DNA of 64,000 nucleotides from Sphingomonas sp. DG1-23 (GTDB taxonomy: Bacteria; Pseudomonadota; Alphaproteobacteria; Sphingomonadales; Sphingomonadaceae): positions 558,001-622,000 of the forward strand of contig NZ_JAVAMA010000001.1 of the NCBI RefSeq assembly GCF_030730875.1, read 5' to 3'. Position 1 is the stretch's first letter. Each line of letters begins with the position of its first letter. The position numbers were made by a program, and so were the translations under genes. The notes beneath the pieces are model-generated. The model saw nothing but the letters and a program-made list of their open reading frames with translations. It made no database searches and was not told the DNA's origin. Positions 1 to 8,483 of this stretch are shown in pieces.

Positions 1-4
1 CGTT

Positions 5-2935
5 ATGGGCTATGAGGGCCTCGACTTCGACGACATCGCCGGCGGCGTGAGCCCCGCCTTCGTCGAGACATTGTACCGCCGCTACCAGACCGATCCCAAT
101 GCGATCGAGCCGGGCTGGCGGCAATGGTTCGAGGGCCTCGAGAACACCGCTTCCAGCCCGAGCTGGGCCAATCCGCGCTGGCCGCTGACCGATACCGACG
201 CGCTCACCGCCGGGCTCGATCCGACCCAGATGGAGCCCGCACCGAAGCCGGCCAGGCCCGGCGCCGCGGCCAAGCCCGTAGCGGCGGCCCCCTCGCAGGA
301 CGACATCGTCAAGGCGGCCGGCGATTCGATCCGCGCGATGCTGCTGATCCGCACCTATCGGGTGCGCGGGCACCTCGCCGCCAATCTCGATCCGCTCGGC
401 CTTGCCCGCCAGGATCTGCCCGAAGATCTGCGCACCGAATATCACGGCTTCCCCGACAGCGATCTCGATCGCCCGATCTATCTCGGCGGCGTGCTCGGCC
501 TGCAATTCGCCACGGTCCGCGAGATCGTCGACATCCTGCGCGCCAATTATTGCGGCAATGTCGGCCTCGAATATATGCACATCGCCGATGTCGAGGAGCG
601 GCGGTTCCTCCAGGAGCGGATGGAGGGCAAGGACAAGGCCATCCAGTTCACGCCCGACGGCAAGAAGGCGATCCTTTCCAAGGTGATCGAAGCCGAGCAG
701 TGGGAGCGCTTCCTCGGCAAGAAATATGTCGGCACCAAGCGCTTCGGGCTCGACGGCGGCGAATCGATGATCCCCGCGCTCGAGGCGGTAATCAAATATG
801 GCGGCCAGCTCGGCATCCGCGAGATCGTCTACGGCATGGCGCATCGCGGCCGGTTGAACGTCCTCGCCAACGTGATGGCCAAGCCGTTTCGCGTGATCTT
901 CCACGAATTCGGCGGCGGCAGCGCCAATCCCGACGACGTCGCCGGCTCGGGCGACGTGAAATACCATCTCGGCACCAGCACCGATCGCGAATTCGACGGA
1001 ATCAGCGTCCATATGTCGCTGGTCGCCAATCCCTCGCACCTCGAGGCGGTCAATCCCGTCGTCCTCGGCAAGTCGCGCGCGCTCCAGACGCTGCGCAGCG
1101 ATCTCGCCGAGCATGAGCAGGTCCTCCCCGTCCTCATCCACGGCGACGCCGCTTTTGCCGGCCAGGGCATCGTCTGGGAGTGCCTCGGCTTCTCGGGTAT
1201 CCGCGGCTACAATACCGGCGGCTGCATCCACTTCGTCATCAACAACCAGATCGGCTTCACGACGAGCCCGCAATTCGCGCGCTCCTCGCCCTATCCGTCG
1301 GACGTTGCCAAGGGCGTCCAGGCGCCGATCCTCCACGTCAACGGCGACGATCCCGAGGCTGTGACCTTCGCCTGCAAGGTCGCGATCGAGTTCCGCCAGA
1401 AGTTCAAGCGCGACGTCGTGATCGACATGTGGTGCTATCGCCGCTTCGGCCACAACGAAGGCGACGAGCCCTCGTTCACCCAGCCCTTGATGTACGCCAA
1501 GATCAAGCAGCACCCGCCGGTGAGCGAAGTCTATGCGAAGCGCCTCGCCGCCGAGGGCGTCGCCGATCAGGGCTTCGTCGACGAAAAGACCACGCAGTTC
1601 ACCAATTTGCTCGAAGGCGAGTTCGAGGCGGGCAAGTCCTATCTGCCCAACAAGGCCGACTGGTTCGCCGGCCGCTGGTCGGGCCTCGGCGCGCCGGTCG
1701 ATGCCGAGACCGCGCGGCGCAGCGTCGATACCGGCATCGAGAAGAAATTGTTCGACAGCCTCGGCCGCACGCTGACCGAGGTCCCCGCCGACCTCGAGAT
1801 CCACAAGACGCTCGGCCGCGTGCTCGACGCCAAGCGCGAGATGTTCAAGTCGGGCGAGAATTTCGACTGGGCGACCGGCGAGGCGCTCGCGTTCGGCGCT
1901 TTGCTCTCCGAAGGCTTCGGCGTCCGCCTCTCGGGGCAGGATTCGGGTCGCGGCACGTTCAGCCAGCGTCACGCCGTCTGGGTCGATCAGAAGGACGAGC
2001 ACAAATATGTGCCGCTCCAGACGATTCCGCACGGCAATTTCGAAGTGCTCGACAGCCCGCTCAGCGAATATGGCGTGCTCGGCTTCGAGTATGGCTATGC
2101 CTCGGCCGATCCCAAGGCGCTGGTGCTCTGGGAGGCGCAGTTCGGCGATTTCGTCAACGGCGCGCAGATCATGATCGACCAGTTCATCGCGTCGGGCGAG
2201 GCCAAGTGGCTGCGCGCCAACGGGCTCGTGATGCTGCTGCCGCACGGCTATGAAGGCCAGGGTCCCGAGCACAGCTCGGCACGTCCCGAGCGTTTCCTCC
2301 AGCTGTGCGCGCAGGACAATATGCAGGTGGTCAACATCACGACCCCGTCGAATTATTTCCACCTGCTGCGCCGCCAGATGCATCGCAACTTCCGCAAGCC
2401 TCTGGTGCAGATGACTCCCAAGTCGCTGCTCCGCCACAAGATGGCGGTGTCGAAGGCCGAGGATTTCATCGGCGATACGCACTTCAAGCGCATCCTGTCG
2501 GACCCCAGCGCGCCGGCCGATCAGGACGTGAAGCGGCTCGTTCTGTGCAGCGGCAAGGTCGCCTACGACCTGATCGAGGCACGCGACGCAGCAGGCGACA
2601 AGAACACCGCGATCGTCCGGATCGAGCAGCTCTATCCCTTCCCGGGCGAGCCGCTCACCGTGCGTCTCAAGCGCATGACCAACCTCGAAGAGGTGATCTG
2701 GGCGCAGGAAGAGCCGAAGAACAACGGATATTGGTTCTTCGTCGAGCCGTTCATCGAGCAGTGCCTGATCGATGCCGGAGTCAAGCCGCAGCGTCCGCGT
2801 TATGCCGGCCGCGCCGCGGCGGCATCGCCCGCCACCGGCCTGATGAAGCGCCACACCGCCGAGCAGGGGGCGCTCGTCGCCGAAGCGCTCGGTCACAGCG
2901 TCCGCGAGGAAATCCGGCGGACGCGGAAGTCGTAA
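5..2935 (+). CDS. sucA: 2-oxoglutarate dehydrogenase E1 component
   Basis: Thiamine-diphosphate-dependent E1 subunit that decarboxylates 2-oxoglutarate and transfers the succinyl group to the lipoyl arm of SucB in the TCA cycle. At 976 residues it has the usual family length. The N-terminal segment (SPAFVETLYRRYQTDP, about residues 16-31) matches the E1 region that contacts E2. The substrate/TPP region MAHRGRLNVL (about 278-287) and GDAAFAGQG (from residue 380) are intact, and the C-terminal transketolase-like half is complete. The ATG lies 4 bases from the window edge, so its ribosome binding site cannot be judged, but this N-terminus looks right for sphingomonads. It heads sucA-sucB-(GIY-YIG)-lpd. 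Confidence 0.96.
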   Translation: MGYEGLDFDDIAGGVSPAFVETLYRRYQTDPNAIEPGWRQWFEGLENTASSPSWANPRWPLTDTDALTAGLDPTQMEPAPKPARPGAAAKPVAAAPSQDDIVKAAGDSIRAMLLIRTYRVRGHLAANLDPLGLARQDLPEDLRTEYHGFPDSDLDRPIYLGGVLGLQFATVREIVDILRANYCGNVGLEYMHIADVEERRFLQERMEGKDKAIQFTPDGKKAILSKVIEAEQWERFLGKKYVGTKRFGLDGGESMIPALEAVIKYGGQLGIREIVYGMAHRGRLNVLANVMAKPFRVIFHEFGGGSANPDDVAGSGDVKYHLGTSTDREFDGISVHMSLVANPSHLEAVNPVVLGKSRALQTLRSDLAEHEQVLPVLIHGDAAFAGQGIVWECLGFSGIRGYNTGGCIHFVINNQIGFTTSPQFARSSPYPSDVAKGVQAPILHVNGDDPEAVTFACKVAIEFRQKFKRDVVIDMWCYRRFGHNEGDEPSFTQPLMYAKIKQHPPVSEVYAKRLAAEGVADQGFVDEKTTQFTNLLEGEFEAGKSYLPNKADWFAGRWSGLGAPVDAETARRSVDTGIEKKLFDSLGRTLTEVPADLEIHKTLGRVLDAKREMFKSGENFDWATGEALAFGALLSEGFGVRLSGQDSGRGTFSQRHAVWVDQKDEHKYVPLQTIPHGNFEVLDSPLSEYGVLGFEYGYASADPKALVLWEAQFGDFVNGAQIMIDQFIASGEAKWLRANGLVMLLPHGYEGQGPEHSSARPERFLQLCAQDNMQVVNITTPSNYFHLLRRQMHRNFRKPLVQMTPKSLLRHKMAVSKAEDFIGDTHFKRILSDPSAPADQDVKRLVLCSGKVAYDLIEARDAAGDKNTAIVRIEQLYPFPGEPLTVRLKRMTNLEEVIWAQEEPKNNGYWFFVEPFIEQCLIDAGVKPQRPRYAGRAAAASPATGLMKRHTAEQGALVAEALGHSVREEIRRTRKS

Positions 2936-2937
2936 TT

Positions 2938-3017
2938 CTCGTCATCCCGGCCAAGGCCGGGATCTCGGGCGATAGAGTACAACACCATGAGGTCCCGGCT
3001 TTCGCCGGGATGACGAG
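2938..3017. repeat. REPIN-like palindrome doublet R1 (sucA-sucB gap)
   Basis: The 14-base arms ctcgtcatcccggc (2938-2951) and gccgggatgacgag (3004-3017) are perfect inverted repeats. The left arm runs into its own short hairpin cccggccaaggccggg. The element begins just after the sucA stop and ends 9 bases before the sucB start. Confidence 0.85.
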
Positions 3018-3026
3018 GTAGACAAG

Positions 3027-4256
3027 ATGGCAGACGTCAAGGTTCCAGTTCTGGGTGAGTCGATCACCGAAGCCACCTTGGGTGAGTGGCTCAAGAACCC
3101 GGGCGACCCGGTCAAGCTCGACGAGCCGATCGCCAGCCTCGAGACCGACAAGGTCTCGGTCGAGGTCCCCTCGCCCGTCGCAGGCGTGATGGGCGACCAA
3201 TTGGTCAAGGTCGGCGACACCGTCGCGGTCGGCGCGGTGATCGCGACGATCGGCGAGGGCGGCACCGGCGCGGCAGCGCCTGCCCCGGCTTCGGCTCCGG
3301 CGGCCCCCGCGCCGACCACCACTGGCGAGCAGACCGGCCCCGGCGAGCAGGTCCGCGAGCGCGGCGCGGACGCCGCGGCGCTGTCGCCGTCGGTACGCCG
3401 CGCGGTGCTCGAGACCGGCGTCGACCCTTCGACCGTGCAGGGCACCGGCAAGGATGGCCGCCTGACCAAGGACGACGTTGTCGCCGCGGCTGCCGCCAAG
3501 CCCGCCGCCGCGCCCGCGCCGACCGCGGCGCCTGCCGTCCCCGCTTCGGCGGGCGGCCGCAAGGAAGAGCGCGTCCGCATGACGCGCCTGCGCCAGACCG
3601 TCGCCAAGCGCCTCAAGGAGGCTCAGAACACCGCCGCGATGCTGACGACGTTCAACGACGTCGACATGACCGAAGTCATCGCCGCGCGGACGAAGTACAA
3701 GGATCTGTTCGAGAAGAAGCACGGCGTCCGGCTGGGCTTCATGGGCTTCTTCGTGAAGGCCGCGGTGCAGGCGTTGCGCGACATCCCGTCGGTCAATGCG
3801 TCGATCGACGGCGAGGAGATCGTCTATCACGATTATGCCGACATCTCGGTCGCGGTCTCCGCGCCGCAGGGCCTCGTCGTGCCGGTCATCCGCGACGCGC
3901 AGGATCTGTCGGTCGCCGGGATCGAGAAGACCATCGGCGATTTCGGCAAGCGCGCCAAGGAAGGCACGCTCAAGATGGAAGAGATGAAGGGCGGTACCTT
4001 CACCATCTCGAACGGCGGCGTGTTCGGCTCGCTGATGTCGACTCCCATCATCAACCCGCCCCAGTCGGCAGTGCTCGGCCTGCACCGCATCGAGGACCGT
4101 CCGGTGGTCCGCGACGGCCAGGTCGTGGTTCGCCCGATGATGTATCTGGCGCTCAGCTACGACCACCGCCTGATCGACGGCCGCGAGGCGGTGACGTTCC
4201 TCGTCGCGCTCAAGAACGCGATCGAGGACCCGACCCGGCTGCTGATCGACCTGTAA
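3027..4256 (+). CDS. sucB: Dihydrolipoyllysine succinyltransferase (E2)
   Basis: E2 core of the 2-oxoglutarate dehydrogenase complex; it moves the succinyl group from lipoate to CoA. The 409 residues show three domains in order. The lipoyl domain has the lipoylated lysine in [10 protein letters not shown] (K42). An Ala/Pro-rich linker follows, then a peripheral-subunit-binding domain (about 119-155, [11 protein letters not shown]...[13 protein letters not shown]). The catalytic domain ends with the active-site motif [12 protein letters not shown] (H380, D384). It follows sucA across repeat R1, which leaves little room for a separate promoter, so co-transcription with sucA is likely. Confidence 0.96.
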   Translation: MADVKVPVLGESITEATLGEWLKNPGDPVKLDEPIASLETDKVSVEVPSPVAGVMGDQLVKVGDTVAVGAVIATIGEGGTGAAAPAPASAPAAPAPTTTGEQTGPGEQVRERGADAAALSPSVRRAVLETGVDPSTVQGTGKDGRLTKDDVVAAAAAKPAAAPAPTAAPAVPASAGGRKEERVRMTRLRQTVAKRLKEAQNTAAMLTTFNDVDMTEVIAARTKYKDLFEKKHGVRLGFMGFFVKAAVQALRDIPSVNASIDGEEIVYHDYADISVAVSAPQGLVVPVIRDAQDLSVAGIEKTIGDFGKRAKEGTLKMEEMKGGTFTISNGGVFGSLMSTPIINPPQSAVLGLHRIEDRPVVRDGQVVVRPMMYLALSYDHRLIDGREAVTFLVALKNAIEDPTRLLIDL

Positions 4257-4275
4257 GGCGCGGAAACAACCCCTT

Positions 4276-4353
4276 GTGCTCCGGCGAAGGCCGGAGCGCT
4301 GGAGAAGACACGAATGTCGACGGCTTCCAACGCTCCGGCCTTCACCGGAGCAC
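4276..4353. repeat. REPIN-like palindrome doublet R2
   Basis: The 23-base arm at 4276-4298, built on gctccggcgaaggccggagc, is repeated inverted at 4331-4353 with one mismatch. Each arm is itself a hairpin. It lies directly after sucB and before the GIY-YIG gene, and has the same arm sequence as R3. Confidence 0.88.
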
Positions 4354-4368
4354 GGGAGGCGCGGAAAG

Positions 4369-4657
4369 GTGAAATCAGGATGCGCCTACCTGATGGCGAA
4401 CCACCGCCCCGGGAAGACGTATCTGGGTGCGACGAGCGACTTGCCAAAGCGCGCGTGGGAGCACCGCAACGGCGTAATCGAGGGGCATTCGAAGGCGAAC
4501 GGTTGCATATTGCTCGTCTGGTACGAATATTTCGACGACCTGCAGGACGCCCGCGCCTGCGAGTACCGAATGAAGAAGTGGCATCCGTGCGTGGAAGATA
4601 AGGCTGATCGAAGAGCGCAATCCCGAGTGGCGGGACTTGTCCGACACGCTGCTTTGA
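4369..4657 (+). pseudogene. GIY-YIG nuclease, frameshifted, between two palindrome doublets
   Basis: Small single-domain GIY-YIG (COG2827/UvrC-N-like) nuclease. From GTG 4369, with GGAGG at 4354-4358, the frame reads VKSGCAYLMANHRPGKTY, then LGATSDLPKRAWEHRNG and a KKW motif, as in this family. The family tail (AWKIRLIEERNPEWRDL) is present but in the next frame, from about 4586 to the stop at 4657. Removing one C near 4581-4585 (tggcatccgtgcgtgg) restores WHRAWKIRLIEERNPEWRD. As written, the protein reads into an unrelated tail ending at 4683. The canonical GIY/YIG pair is degenerate (CAYL...TYLG). It is either a decayed copy or a sequencing slip. Its position between R2 and R3, inside sucB-lpd, marks an insertion. 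Confidence 0.75.
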
Positions 4658-4692
4658 ACCGCACTCCGGCGAAGGCGGCCTAATATTGTAAT

Positions 4693-4769
4693 GTGCTCCG
4701 GCGAAGGCCGGAGCTTTGGCGGCAAGCGATTCGTCCTGCTGCCCAACGCTCCGGCCTTCGCCGGAGCAC
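4693..4769. repeat. REPIN-like palindrome doublet R3
   Basis: The 22-base arms at 4693-4714 and 4748-4769 are perfect inverted repeats and carry the same core (gctccggcgaaggccggagc) as R2. A degraded half-copy, actccggcgaaggcggcc, precedes it at 4663-4680. R3 ends 12 bases before the lpd start. Confidence 0.9.
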
Positions 4770-4781
4770 GGAAGGGTTGAG

Positions 4782-6182
4782 ATGGCTGACGGAACTTACG
4801 ACTTCGACGTCCTCGTGATCGGCTCCGGCCCCGGCGGCTATGTCGCCGCGATCCGCGCCGCGCAGCTCGGGCTCAGGACCGGCTGCGTCGAGAGCCGCGA
4901 GACTTTGGGCGGCACCTGCCTCAATGTCGGCTGCATCCCGTCCAAGGCGTTGCTCAACGCCTCCGAGCTGTTCCACGAGGCCGCTTCGGGCGCGCTGGCG
5001 AAGCATGGCGTCAAGCTCGGCTCGGTCGAGCTCGACCTCCCCGCGATGATGGCCGACAAGGACAAGGCGGTGAAGGGCCTGACCGGCGGCATCGAGTTCC
5101 TGTTCAAGAAGAACAAGGTCGAGTGGGTGAAGGGCCTCGGCACCTTCGTCGACGCGCACACCGTGCAGGTCGGCGACCGCAAGGTCACCGCGAAGAACGT
5201 GGTCATCGCCACCGGCTCGTCGGTCACGCCGCTCCCGGGCGTCGCAATCGACCAGAAGGTGGTCGTCGATTCCACCGGCGCGATCGCGCTGGAGAAGGTC
5301 CCCGAGCATCTGGTCGTGATCGGCGGCGGCGTGATCGGGCTCGAATTGGGCTCGGTCTGGCAGCGCCTCGGCGCCAGGGTCACCGTGGTCGAGTTCCTCG
5401 ACCAATTGCTCCCCGGCATGGACGGCGAGGTGCGCAAAGAAGCCGCCAAGATCTTCAAGAAACAGGGAATGGAGATCAAGCTTTCGACCAAGGTCACCGG
5501 CGTCGCCGTCAATAATGGCAAGGCGACCGTGACGGTGGAGCCCGCCGCGGGCGGCGCTGCCGAGACGATCGAGGCCGATGCGGTGCTCGTCTCGATCGGC
5601 CGCAAGCCCAACACCGACGGCCTCGGCCTCGACAAGATCGCGCTCGAAGTGAACAAGCGCGGCCAGATCGAGACCGATCACAGCTTCCGTACCAAGGTAG
5701 ACGGCGTCTGGGCCATCGGCGACGTCATCCCCGGCCCGATGCTCGCGCACAAGGCCGAGGACGAAGGCATCGCGGTCGCCGAGAACATCGCCGGACTCAC
5801 CGGCATCGTGAACCACGACGTGATCCCGTCGGTGGTCTACACCCACCCCGAAATCGCCGGCGTCGGCCTCACCGAGGAGCAGGCGAAGGAAAAGGGCGAG
5901 ATCAAGGTCGGCAAGTTCCCGATGGCGGGCAACAGCCGGGCCAAGGCGATCGACGACACCACCGGCTGGGTGAAGGTCATCGCCGATGCGAAGACCGACC
6001 GCGTGCTCGGCGCGTGGATCATCACCAGCGTCGCCGGCACGATGATCGCGCAGGTCGCGCAGGCGATGGAGTTCGGCGCGACCAGCGAGGACATCGCCTA
6101 TACCTGCCACGCGCATCCGACGCATAGCGAGGCGATCAAGGAAGCGGCGATGGGCGTGCTCGGCAAGCCGATCCACATCTGA
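4782..6182 (+). CDS. lpd: Dihydrolipoyl dehydrogenase (E3)
   Basis: FAD flavoenzyme that reoxidises dihydrolipoamide with NAD+ for the 2-oxoglutarate dehydrogenase complex. It has 466 residues from ATG 4782 (MADGTYDFDVLVIGSGPGGY). The frame is open further upstream, but that part is repeat R3, so the later start is chosen. The FAD Rossmann motif GSGPGG, the redox disulfide GGTCLNVGCIPSK (C46/C51), the NAD site VIGGGVIGLELG and the C-terminal catalytic HAHPTHSE (443-450) are all present. It belongs with sucA and sucB, from which the GIY-YIG/REPIN insertion separates it. Confidence 0.96.
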   Translation: MADGTYDFDVLVIGSGPGGYVAAIRAAQLGLRTGCVESRETLGGTCLNVGCIPSKALLNASELFHEAASGALAKHGVKLGSVELDLPAMMADKDKAVKGLTGGIEFLFKKNKVEWVKGLGTFVDAHTVQVGDRKVTAKNVVIATGSSVTPLPGVAIDQKVVVDSTGAIALEKVPEHLVVIGGGVIGLELGSVWQRLGARVTVVEFLDQLLPGMDGEVRKEAAKIFKKQGMEIKLSTKVTGVAVNNGKATVTVEPAAGGAAETIEADAVLVSIGRKPNTDGLGLDKIALEVNKRGQIETDHSFRTKVDGVWAIGDVIPGPMLAHKAEDEGIAVAENIAGLTGIVNHDVIPSVVYTHPEIAGVGLTEEQAKEKGEIKVGKFPMAGNSRAKAIDDTTGWVKVIADAKTDRVLGAWIITSVAGTMIAQVAQAMEFGATSEDIAYTCHAHPTHSEAIKEAAMGVLGKPIHI

Positions 6183-6733
6183 TGCGCCGGGCCGGCGACG
6201 GGATTAGCGGAGCTAATCGCGAGCGCATTGGGCCCGGCCGGCCGGCGGCGCCAAAGCGCCGACCGACGACGCGGCTTTACCGCGTCGCTGTTGTTCTGTT
6301 TCTGCTGGTCCCGCCACTGCCGGCGTCTGCTCAGGATGCGACGGTCGCGGTCCCCGCCGGCGACCCGGAAATGGCCGCGGCGATCGCCAAAGCCCGCGCC
6401 GGCCTTCCCGTCTTCTTCGGCCATGCGACCGCGCCCGGCCCCGACGAAGGCGGGTTCATGATCAAATATGATCTGCGCCCCGCCGGCCCCTCCGAACTGA
6501 TCTGGGCCGAAATCGTCTCGCACAAGGGCGATATGACCGTCGCGCGCCTGCTCAACACGCCGCTGACCGCCGGCTTCGCCAAGGACCAGCAGGTCAGCGT
6601 TCCCGACAGGAAAGTGATCGATTGGGCATATTGGCGCGCCGGTACTCTGGTCGGCGGCGCGACGATGCGGGTGCTGATCGCGCGGATGGATCCGAAAGCA
6701 GCCCGAGCGATGCGCGACCGGTTCGGCTGGTAG
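6182..6733 (+). CDS. Exported DUF2314-family protein
   Basis: 183 residues. The start overlaps the lpd stop (TGATG), suggesting translational coupling. A long basic N-terminus leads into a hydrophobic stretch (VAVVLFLLVPPLPASAQ) with an AxA-type signal peptidase site near residue 50. The mature part looks like DUF2314: a start like AMAAAIAKARAGLP, then SELIWAEIVSHKGD, VSVPDRKVIDWAYWRAGTLVGG and a closing MRVLIA. The function of the family is unknown. No other ATG, GTG or TTG start lies before the signal peptide, so the unusually long leader cannot be trimmed from the sequence alone. Confidence 0.72.
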   Translation: MRRAGDGISGANRERIGPGRPAAPKRRPTTRLYRVAVVLFLLVPPLPASAQDATVAVPAGDPEMAAAIAKARAGLPVFFGHATAPGPDEGGFMIKYDLRPAGPSELIWAEIVSHKGDMTVARLLNTPLTAGFAKDQQVSVPDRKVIDWAYWRAGTLVGGATMRVLIARMDPKAARAMRDRFGW

Positions 6734-6807
6734 CAGCCACGCCTCGTCCCCGCCCGCGAGTCCATGTCGCGGCAAGGCACGTTGATCTTCCGTAAAGGAG
6801 ACTCATC

Positions 6808-7014
6808 ATGTCCCGAGACACCCACCGCGTGATGCCGCATCCCGACGGATGGCAGGTCAAGCGCGACGGCGGCGCACGCGCCAGCCATGTCACCACCACC
6901 AAGGTCGAGGCCGAGGGTTATGCCCGGCCGATCAGCCAGCACCAATATACCGAGCTGACGATCCATGGTCTGAACGGGCGGATGCAACGCTCCGACAGCC
7001 ACCCCAGGCCTTAG
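6808..7014 (+). CDS. DUF2188 small protein
   Basis: 68 residues with a good ribosome binding site (aaaggag at 6794-6800). It matches the DUF2188 pattern: an opening HRVMPHPDGWQVKRDGGARA, a central stretch where lysine and alanine alternate, and a closing ELTIHGLNGRMQRSDSHP. Such proteins are small, cytoplasmic and uncharacterised. The stop overlaps the stop of the convergent DUF1275 gene. Confidence 0.75.
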   Translation: MSRDTHRVMPHPDGWQVKRDGGARASHVTTTKVEAEGYARPISQHQYTELTIHGLNGRMQRSDSHPRP

Positions 7015-7712
7015 CCGTCGACATCGCTCCCCGGCGAAGGCCGGGGCCGGATATCGGCTGATACGTACCCGCGCCAGCCCGTGAGGCGCGCGATCGCGAT
7101 GGTCAGCGCTGCCGCGATCAGCGCCGCCAGCCACAAGGCGTTCCAGCCCCAGCGCAACTGGCTCGCCGCGCCCGACACCGCGCCCGCGAGGAAGCCGAGC
7201 CACAGCGCCAGATAGGGCACCCAGCCCCAGCGGTCGCGATCGCCCATCAGCGCGCCGGCGAGCTTCTGGCCGATCCGCACCAATGACCCGGTCATGTAGG
7301 TCAGTCCGATCGTCACTTCGCCGTCGCGGTTGAACACGCCATTCTCGGTGCCCATCGCCGCGGCGAGCAGGACGAGCACGAACGGCCCGGGCGATATGCT
7401 CGCGACGATCGCCGCCAAGGTCAGCAGCACCGTGACCACGGCCATCACCGCCGCCTTGTGCCGTTCGCTCGCGGCGCGGACGAGCACGCTCGACACGATC
7501 ACCCCGCCGACGAAGCTCAGGATCAGCCCGGCGGCCATCGTCGCGTCGCCGCCGATCCCCTGACCCAGCCCGACGCCGAGCCGCGTCGAATTGCCGCTCA
7601 TGAACGAGGCGAAGAAGCCGCCGAGGCTGGTGAAAGCGAGCGCGTCGACGAAACCCGCAAGCGCGGCGAGACAGACGGCGACGGCGATCAACGGCGATTC
7701 AGTCCGTTCCAT
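7011..7712 (-). CDS. DUF1275 (YoaK-like) membrane protein
   Basis: 233 residues from ATG 7712, behind a G-rich leader. About six hydrophobic segments. Motifs typical of DUF1275 are a start VDALAFTSLGGFFASFMSGN and the later AAAMGTENGVFNRDGEVTIG...YMTGSLVRIGQKLA. Function unknown; inner-membrane location inferred. The last residues (DIRPRPSPGSDVDG) are encoded by a palindrome (R4), so the tail is probably repeat-derived. It is convergent with and slightly overlaps the DUF2188 gene, and divergent from the TRIC-like gene. Confidence 0.85.
   Translation of the reverse strand: MERTESPLIAVAVCLAALAGFVDALAFTSLGGFFASFMSGNSTRLGVGLGQGIGGDATMAAGLILSFVGGVIVSSVLVRAASERHKAAVMAVVTVLLTLAAIVASISPGPFVLVLLAAAMGTENGVFNRDGEVTIGLTYMTGSLVRIGQKLAGALMGDRDRWGWVPYLALWLGFLAGAVSGAASQLRWGWNALWLAALIAAALTIAIARLTGWRGYVSADIRPRPSPGSDVDG
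7029..7046. repeat. Single REP-like hairpin R4
   Basis: ccccggcgaaggccgggg is one hairpin with the same ccggcgaaggccgg core as R2, R3 and R13. It lies inside the 3' end of the DUF1275 gene. No inverted partner was seen nearby. Confidence 0.7.
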
Positions 7713-7790
7713 GCCCCCCCTAATGCCGCAGTGCGTCGGATGTCGCCACCCCGCGTTTGACCTCTCCGCGCCGACAGGAGACAAGGCCGC

Positions 7791-8423
7791 ATGCAAGTCC
7801 AGGTCGCCACCCAGATCGGCCCGATCCTCCCCGTGCTCGATCTGTTCGGCATCGCGGTGTTCGCCGCGACCGGCGCGCTCTCCGCGACGCGGCGCGCCCA
7901 GACCTTCGTCACCTGCGCCTTCTTCGCGCTGATCACCGGAGTCGGCGGCGGCACGGTGCGCGATCTGCTGATCGGCGCGCCGGTCTTCTGGGTCCACGAC
8001 GCCACCGTCGCGGTTCTGATCCTCGCCGTCGCCGCCGCGATCTGGTTCACCCCCCAGCGGTGGTGGAGCGACAAGACCTTCGACTGGCTCGACGCCCTTG
8101 GCCTCGCCGCTTACGCCGCGTTCGGTGCCGCCAAATCGCTCGGTTACGGCATCCCGCCGGTTCCCGCCGCTCTGATGGGCGTGATGACCGCCTGTGTCGG
8201 CGGGATCATCCGCGACGTGCTGGTCGGCGAACCCTCGATCCTGATGCGGCCCGAGCTCTACGTCACTGCCGCGGCGCTCGCCTCGACAGTCTATGTCGCG
8301 CTGAGCCTCGCCGGCCTCACGCCGCTCGCCGCCGGCCTGATCGCCGCCGCCGCGGGCTTCGCGCTGCGGGCCGCGGCGATCGTCTGGAAATTGCATCTGC
8401 CCGCGTACCGCGGCGGGCACTAA
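7791..8423 (+). CDS. TRIC-type cation channel, UPF0126 (YicG-like)
   Basis: 210 residues, about seven membrane segments in two UPF0126 repeats. Each repeat has the glycine kink followed by an Arg-Asp pair: GVGGGTVRDLLIG near residue 60 and CVGGIIRDVLVGEPSIL near residue 145. This architecture is known from prokaryotic homologues of trimeric intracellular cation (TRIC) channels. Role here unknown; a K+ or cation channel is inferred. It is transcribed away from the DUF1275 gene. Confidence 0.85.
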   Translation: MQVQVATQIGPILPVLDLFGIAVFAATGALSATRRAQTFVTCAFFALITGVGGGTVRDLLIGAPVFWVHDATVAVLILAVAAAIWFTPQRWWSDKTFDWLDALGLAAYAAFGAAKSLGYGIPPVPAALMGVMTACVGGIIRDVLVGEPSILMRPELYVTAAALASTVYVALSLAGLTPLAAGLIAAAAGFALRAAAIVWKLHLPAYRGGH

Positions 8424-8431
8424 CCGCTACC

Positions 8432-8473
8432 CCCTCCCCCGACTCCTCCGGTAACGGGAGGGGTCGGGGGAGG
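8432..8473. terminator. Palindrome R5 between convergent genes
   Basis: The arms ccctcccccgac and gtcgggggaggg form a long GC stem with an inner cctcc/ggagg pair. It sits exactly between the ends of the TRIC-like gene and the GNAT gene, so it can terminate both. Its G/C-rich sequence resembles the R6/R9/R14 repeat class; it lacks a clear T run. Confidence 0.6.
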
Positions 8474-8483
8474 GAAGGAAGCC

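Noticed and set aside
4276-4769. Insertion sequence with terminal inverted repeats
   Set aside because: No transposase frame is present and no flanking target duplication was recognised; the ends are self-complementary hairpins rather than simple IS termini.
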